From RUG11462 sp051877275 (lineage in GTDB: Bacteria > Bacillota > Clostridia > Oscillospirales > Acutalibacteraceae), in the NCBI GenBank assembly GCA_051877275.1, contig JBJEIS010000044.1, positions 1 through 19,691 on the forward strand: 19,691 bases of DNA, in the 5' to 3' direction. The notes beneath the pieces were generated by a model. That model saw only the letters and a list, made by a program, of their open reading frames with translations, was not told where the DNA came from and ran no database searches. The position numbers and the translations under genes were made by a program. Positions 15,378 to 19,691 of this stretch are shown here, piece after piece (the first letter of the stretch is position 1; every line of letters begins with the position of its first letter).

Positions 15378-17217
15378 AATCGGTACTCCTTTCAAGTATG
15401 CTGTTTGCTCCGCAGCCTGCACATTTTTCACGGCAATTCTCAGTGGTTTCGGCTTTTAATGCCTTTTCCATTTCGCGCACCAAAAAGCTTTTTGTCACGC
15501 CGTAATCCATATGGTCCCAAGGCATTACTTCATCATACTCACGCTGACGGTTTGCATAAAAAGACATATCAAGATTATTATCTTCAAATGCTTTTTCCCA
15601 TTTTTCAAAATCAAGAAATTCATCCCAAGCGTCAAGATGACAACCCTCATCAACAACCTGTTTTAATACTGCGGAGAGTCTTCTGTCACCTCTGGCTAAA
15701 ACCGCCTCTAACAAAGAGGTTTTACTCTCATGCCACGAAACCTGAATTTTTCTCGAAGTGATATGCTCAATCAAATGCTGCTGTTTTTCACGAACAAGCT
15801 CTAATTTATCCTGCGGATGCCATTGGAAAGGCGTATGCGGTTTCGGCACAAACGTTGCAAGTGAAACCGACACCTGAACCCCTTTGCCTTTAGGCTTATT
15901 AGGCATATTATAATACAAATCAACAATTTTTTGCGCTAAATCACCGATTGCTTCTATATCCTCCATAGTTTCAGTCGGCAATCCCATCATAAAATAAAGC
16001 TTAACCGATGTATGCCCGCCCTCAAAAGCAGTAAGACAAGATTTTAAAATAACCTCTTCATCAAGGTTTTTATTAATAACATTTCTCATTCTCTGTGAAC
16101 CTGCTTCAGGCGCAAAAGTAAGACCTGACTTGCGAACCTTTGAAATTTTTTCAAGCAATTCAGGCGAGAATGCGTCTATACGCATTGACGGAAGAGATAT
16201 ATTTACCTTTTCTTTTTCGGTCCAATCAAGCATATCGTTTAAAAGCTCTTCAATTCTTGTAAAATCACTTGTAGAAAGAGAGCAAAGCGACACCTCATCA
16301 TAACCCGTTGTATCACAGATTGATTTTGCTTGTTTTGATACCAATTCAGGCGATTTTTCACGCACAGGACGGCTCATCATACCTGCCTGACAAAAGCGGC
16401 AGCCCCTTATACAGCCGCGAAAAACTTCTGCTGTTGCACGGTCAAATACTGTGCTTATATAAGGCACCACAAAATTTTTCGGAAAATACATTTTATTAAG
16501 GTCCTGAACAATAGATTTCTTAGGACGCTTAGGTGCATCATTATTAGCAGTTATCTCTTTAACCGTTCCGTCATTATTATAGTTTACATCATAAAAAGAC
16601 GGAATATATATACCATTAATTTTTGATGCTGCTTTTAAAAACTCCTGTTTTGTTTTACCTGCGAGCTTGTATTCTCTGTAAAGCTTTATAAATTCAGGAT
16701 TTGATTCCTCGCCCTCACCTAAAAAAGCAACGTCAATAAAATCAGCAATAGGTTCGCAGTTGCAAGTACAAGGTCCGCCGACAACAACTAAATTTTTAAG
16801 TGAATCTCTATCTTTTGAATAAAGCGGAATATCAGAAATTTTGAGCATATGAAGCATTGTTGTATAACAAAGCTCATATTGCAAAGTAAATCCGATAATA
16901 TCAAATTCTTTCAGCTCATCAAGGCTTTCAAGGCAAAAAACTCCTACCCCGGCTTTTTTCATATTTTCTTCCATATCCGGAAGCGGTGCAAAAGCGCGTT
17001 CGCACCAAACCCCGTCCATTTCATTCATCAATGAATACAGAATTTTTATGCCTAAATGCGACATACCGATTTCATAAGTATCAGGAAAGCAAAAAGCAAA
17101 GCGAACATCAACATCCGCTTTATTTTTTACAACACTGTTAAGTTCACCGCCGGTATATCTGCCCGGTTTTTGCACTCCTTTTAATAATATATCAAGTTCT
17201 TTTTGAGTCATATTCAT
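15352..17217 (-). CDS. Radical SAM protein with B12-binding-like domain, TIGR03960 family
   Basis: A 621-residue protein with an N-terminal cobalamin-binding-like domain (about 30-180, including GMSHLG and VVGGPC) and a radical SAM core with cluster ligands C269-x3-C273-x2-C276 (FRGCIRGCRFC). The FAPEAGSQRMRNVINKN segment is typical of the family. The C-terminus has a cysteine cluster (CREKCAGCGAN, then DCAKCK) that may bind a second metal centre. The reaction is unknown; its constant pairing with DUF2344 and rRNA/ribosome genes suggests RNA or ribosome modification, which is inference. ATG codons stand at 17217 and 17211; the second has better spacing (nine bases) from AAGG. It has its own promoter. 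Confidence 0.9.
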   Translation of the reverse strand: MNMTQKELDILLKGVQKPGRYTGGELNSVVKNKADVDVRFAFCFPDTYEIGMSHLGIKILYSLMNEMDGVWCERAFAPLPDMEENMKKAGVGVFCLESLDELKEFDIIGFTLQYELCYTTMLHMLKISDIPLYSKDRDSLKNLVVVGGPCTCNCEPIADFIDVAFLGEGEESNPEFIKLYREYKLAGKTKQEFLKAASKINGIYIPSFYDVNYNNDGTVKEITANNDAPKRPKKSIVQDLNKMYFPKNFVVPYISTVFDRATAEVFRGCIRGCRFCQAGMMSRPVREKSPELVSKQAKSICDTTGYDEVSLCSLSTSDFTRIEELLNDMLDWTEKEKVNISLPSMRIDAFSPELLEKISKVRKSGLTFAPEAGSQRMRNVINKNLDEEVILKSCLTAFEGGHTSVKLYFMMGLPTETMEDIEAIGDLAQKIVDLYYNMPNKPKGKGVQVSVSLATFVPKPHTPFQWHPQDKLELVREKQQHLIEHITSRKIQVSWHESKTSLLEAVLARGDRRLSAVLKQVVDEGCHLDAWDEFLDFEKWEKAFEDNNLDMSFYANRQREYDEVMPWDHMDYGVTKSFLVREMEKALKAETTENCREKCAGCGANSILERSTDCAKCKVNL

Positions 17218-17238
17218 AATCCTTTTTGTTTTTATATT

Positions 17239-17267
17239 ATTTTACTATATTCTCAAGGATTTTTCAA
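17239..17267 (-). promoter_or_regulatory. Sigma-A-like promoter of the radical SAM/DUF2344 pair
   Basis: On the minus strand TTGAAA (17267-17262) and TAAAAT (17244-17239) are exactly 17 bases apart, each five of six to consensus. Transcription would begin near 17232, leaving a very short leader of about 15-20 bases that still holds the AAAAAGG ribosome binding site. It lies directly behind the terminator of the gene upstream. Confidence 0.7.
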
Positions 17268-17278
17268 TCATTATATTA

Positions 17279-17344
17279 AAAAACACCTCTTGCTTTGAAC
17301 TGCCGTAAATTGTGCGGCAGTTCAAAATTACCAAAGGTGTTTTT
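17279..17344. terminator. Two-tier hairpin terminator after the GH3 gene
   Basis: An inner perfect 12-base stem (TTTGAACTGCCG at 17294-17305 with its complement at 17315-17326, 9-base loop) is enclosed by an outer 10-base stem (AAAAACACCT at 17279-17288 with AGGTGTTTTT at 17335-17344). T-runs follow in both directions. On the minus strand it starts 11 bases after the GH3 stop codon and ends that transcript. Confidence 0.85.
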
Positions 17345-17355
17345 ACGATTAATAA

Positions 17356-19691
17356 TTAATGTCTGATTGTAACCTTATCCATTACAAAGCGATTATCAGC
17401 TGATATTCTAAACTTAAAGTTACCGCTCTGCAATTTTACAGGCTGTTTAATCTGAATTTTTTTGCCTTTTGTACCGCTGATTGACATAGAGTCAATATCA
17501 TATCCGTCAAATTGAACACTACACCAGAACTGAGCTAATTCATCTGCGTCAATATGTAAATCATAAACGAAGATATAGTCACCCGGCTCATTAATTGTAA
17601 CAGGATATTCTTTGCCGTTTTCAATATTCGTAAATGAATATAAATCTTTCATCTCAGAATCATCGGTTGAAGCAAACTGCGGTTTTACACAGCCTCCCAA
17701 TACATATTTTTCAAATGTAGGCGATTTAATGATATAATTCAAAAGATTAATACAGCATCTCTGCAAATCGCCTCTTGTAATATAGCCTTCATTAATACCC
17801 TCTTCAATATTATCAGGCTGACCCTCGGCAGATTTACAAACCATAAATACATCGTTCTGCGCTCTTACCATCTGTTTTGTATTAGTGTTAAAAGCTTCGC
17901 CGCCTTTGCAGTTCATTTTAGCCCACCAGTCGGTCATAACAAAGCCTTTATATCCCCATTCTTTACGAAGAATAGTTGTGTTTAAATCATAATTTCCTGC
18001 GCACCAATAACCGTTAACAGGATTATAAGATGTCATCAGCGCTCTTGCTTTACCCTCTTTAACAGCAATTTCAAAGCCTTTCAGATAAATTTCGCGCAAA
18101 GCTCTTTGCGAAATAATACTGTCAGCGCTTGAACGGCCGATTTCCTGATTGTTTCCTGCAAAGTGTTTAATTGTTGCAGTAGGACCTGCAACCTCGATAC
18201 CACGGCAGATTGCGGCAGCCATTTTACCGCTTACCAACGGATCTTCCGAAAAATATTCAAAGTTTCTTCCGTTTAACGGATTTCTGTGAATATTAAGTCC
18301 CGGACCTAACAATGCGTCGATTCCGTTCGCACGAAGTTCAAGGCCTTCATAAATATGAAGCTCTTCAACAATATCATCATCAAATGTACAAGCAAGCGCA
18401 GTACCTATCGGCATAGAAGTTGCCTTATTACCTGAATCAAGGCGAATACCCGAAGGACCGTCAGTTACACAAGCAACAGGAACACCGAAATCTAATAACG
18501 AATCGCACACGCCGCCGAAAGCACCGCCTGTACCGGCAGTAACCTTATGAGAGTTCATGCCCTCGCCTTTTACCATACATCTCATGTCAGCATCGGATAA
18601 CTGTGCTACAAATTGCTCCATAGTGCATTTGCCGTCAGCAACATCTACAAGCTTAAAGCCTTTATCACCTGTATAAGCTATTTTCTCAGGTCTTCTTTCA
18701 ACAATTCTTTTTTCAAGATCCGCTTCTTGAGTAGGAGCTTTTTCTTCACCCAAAGTAAACTTATCACCATTTAAAGCAGGCTTAATTCTCTGATAATTTT
18801 TTTCAGGCGCTGCAGCTTCATCACATTTATATAAAACAAAGTTCTCAGGAATATCATATTTTTCAACAAGCTCAAGATTTCTTATCGAATTACCAATGTA
18901 AATATTGTAACAGCCCATCTCTAAAAGCCAGCTGTTTTTATTTCCCGTAACACCTGAATCATCATAGCTTGCCATATAATCAACAGGGAATGACAAAACT
19001 ACTGTTTGACTTTCACCAGGCTGAAGTTCTTTAGTCTTTTTAAAGGCACAAAGCTCATATTTAGGTTTACCCAATTTTCCCTGAGGAGCAGAATAATAAC
19101 ACTGAACTACTTCTTTACCTGCTGTTTTACCGGTATTGGTAACAGTTGCGGTAATATGATAAACAGAGCTTTTAAATTCAGCCTTATCAAATTTAATATC
19201 AAATGTTGTATAAGAAAGACCGAAACCAAAAGGATAAACAACCTTTTCAGGACAGAAGGTTTCAAAATATCTGTATCCTACATAAATATCCTCAGTATAC
19301 ACATTTTCATGTACATCACCGAAGTTTTTTGTTGACGGATAATCATCAATGCTTTTTGCAATCGTATCGGTAAGTTTACCGCTTGGGCTGACTTTTCCGG
19401 TTAACAAATCAGCAACCGCATTGCCGCCTTCCATACCGCCGTGCCAAACATACATAACGCTTTCGATGCCGTATTCTTCAACAAAAGACATATCAATAAT
19501 ATTACCGACATTTAAAATTACGCATACTTTATCAAAAGCTTTTGAAACAGCCGAAAGCATTTCTCTTTCTCTCTGATTCAACTGATATGAACCTTCGGCA
19601 TTTGAATTATCTTTATCTTCACCCGCGGTTCTGCCGATACAAACGAGCGCTTTATCAGAAACCTTTGCTGCAGATGAAGCCAATTCATCAG
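17356..19691 (-). CDS. GH3 beta-glucosidase-like enzyme with reversed domain order (5' end outside window)
   Basis: At least 778 residues; the frame stays open to the window edge, so the true start is missing. Domains run in unusual order. First comes the GH3 C-terminal alpha/beta domain (HGGMEGGNAVADLLTGKVSP, about 130-190 residues visible), then a fibronectin III-like domain (GLSYTTF to about 265), a linker, then the catalytic TIM barrel (about 355-640), and a C-terminal beta-rich domain. Barrel motifs include TDGPSGIR, NGRNFEYFSEDP, TIKHFAGNNQE and VMTDWW, whose Asp (codon 17929-17931) is the expected nucleophile. GH3 enzymes of this order, such as Butyrivibrio fibrisolvens and Ruminococcus albus beta-glucosidases, cut beta-glucosides. 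Substrate and secretion cannot be judged here. Confidence 0.88.
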   Translation of the reverse strand, partial: DELASSAAKVSDKALVCIGRTAGEDKDNSNAEGSYQLNQREREMLSAVSKAFDKVCVILNVGNIIDMSFVEEYGIESVMYVWHGGMEGGNAVADLLTGKVSPSGKLTDTIAKSIDDYPSTKNFGDVHENVYTEDIYVGYRYFETFCPEKVVYPFGFGLSYTTFDIKFDKAEFKSSVYHITATVTNTGKTAGKEVVQCYYSAPQGKLGKPKYELCAFKKTKELQPGESQTVVLSFPVDYMASYDDSGVTGNKNSWLLEMGCYNIYIGNSIRNLELVEKYDIPENFVLYKCDEAAAPEKNYQRIKPALNGDKFTLGEEKAPTQEADLEKRIVERRPEKIAYTGDKGFKLVDVADGKCTMEQFVAQLSDADMRCMVKGEGMNSHKVTAGTGGAFGGVCDSLLDFGVPVACVTDGPSGIRLDSGNKATSMPIGTALACTFDDDIVEELHIYEGLELRANGIDALLGPGLNIHRNPLNGRNFEYFSEDPLVSGKMAAAICRGIEVAGPTATIKHFAGNNQEIGRSSADSIISQRALREIYLKGFEIAVKEGKARALMTSYNPVNGYWCAGNYDLNTTILRKEWGYKGFVMTDWWAKMNCKGGEAFNTNTKQMVRAQNDVFMVCKSAEGQPDNIEEGINEGYITRGDLQRCCINLLNYIIKSPTFEKYVLGGCVKPQFASTDDSEMKDLYSFTNIENGKEYPVTINEPGDYIFVYDLHIDADELAQFWCSVQFDGYDIDSMSISGTKGKKIQIKQPVKLQSGNFKFRISADNRFVMDKVTIRH

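Noticed and set aside
1..19691. CRISPR array, tRNA or rRNA genes, prophage, defence or toxin-antitoxin system
   Set aside because: No regularly spaced repeats, cloverleaf, rRNA segments, integrase, transposase or toxin-like gene pair was seen. The window is almost entirely conserved housekeeping genes.

Overview
The window looks like a piece of core chromosome from a low-GC Firmicute of class Clostridia. A gut or rumen Oscillospiraceae/Ruminococcaceae-type organism fits best, but this is inferred from gene content and order, not from a marker tree. The clues are AT-rich DNA, strong AGGAGG-type ribosome binding sites, the yicC-remA-gmk-rpoZ ... priA-def-fmt-rsmB-rlmN-prpC-prkC-rsgA-thiN-spoVM order typical of Firmicutes, a very short spoVM gene that points to a sporulating ancestry, and a family 3 glycoside hydrolase with reversed domain order of the kind known from rumen Ruminococcus and Butyrivibrio.

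Left end (1-1337, + strand): an extended -10 promoter, a structured 5' leader of the ribosomal protein L21 type, then rplU-prp-rpmA as a tight operon. Prp is the cysteine protease that trims the N-terminal extension of L27, and both the protease motif and the L27 extension are visible. The operon ends in a clear terminator. A second hairpin lies between it and the convergent minus-strand genes.

Centre (1339-14733, - strand): a long run read right to left from a consensus promoter at 14704-14733. The order is yicC, remA, gmk, rpoZ, (hairpin), priA, def, fmt, a membrane zinc peptidase, rsmB, rlmN, prpC, prkC, rsgA, thiN, a 53-residue membrane protein and spoVM. Functions are nucleotide supply (gmk), transcription (rpoZ, remA), replication restart (priA), protein N-terminal maturation (fmt, def), rRNA methylation (rsmB, rlmN), a Ser/Thr kinase-phosphatase pair with PASTA sensor domains, ribosome assembly (rsgA), thiamine cofactor activation (thiN) and spore coat anchoring (spoVM). 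Most junctions are overlaps or gaps under 25 bases. Compared with the Bacillus subtilis cluster, coaBC and rpe are missing and a zinc peptidase is present.

Right part (14730-17267, - strand): a radical SAM protein with a B12-binding-like domain and its DUF2344 partner overlap by 26 bases and have their own promoter. In many Clostridia this pair sits beside ribonuclease G and rplU. Here the yicC-spoVM block lies between them and rplU.

Right end (17279-19691, - strand): a two-tier hairpin terminator, then the 3' part of a GH3 beta-glucosidase-like gene that runs off the window. No tRNA, rRNA, CRISPR array, insertion sequence or prophage signal was seen. The best candidates for a second look are the unlisted spoVM gene with its small membrane-protein neighbour, the L21 leader with a repeat that allows two competing folds, and the reversed-domain GH3 enzyme.
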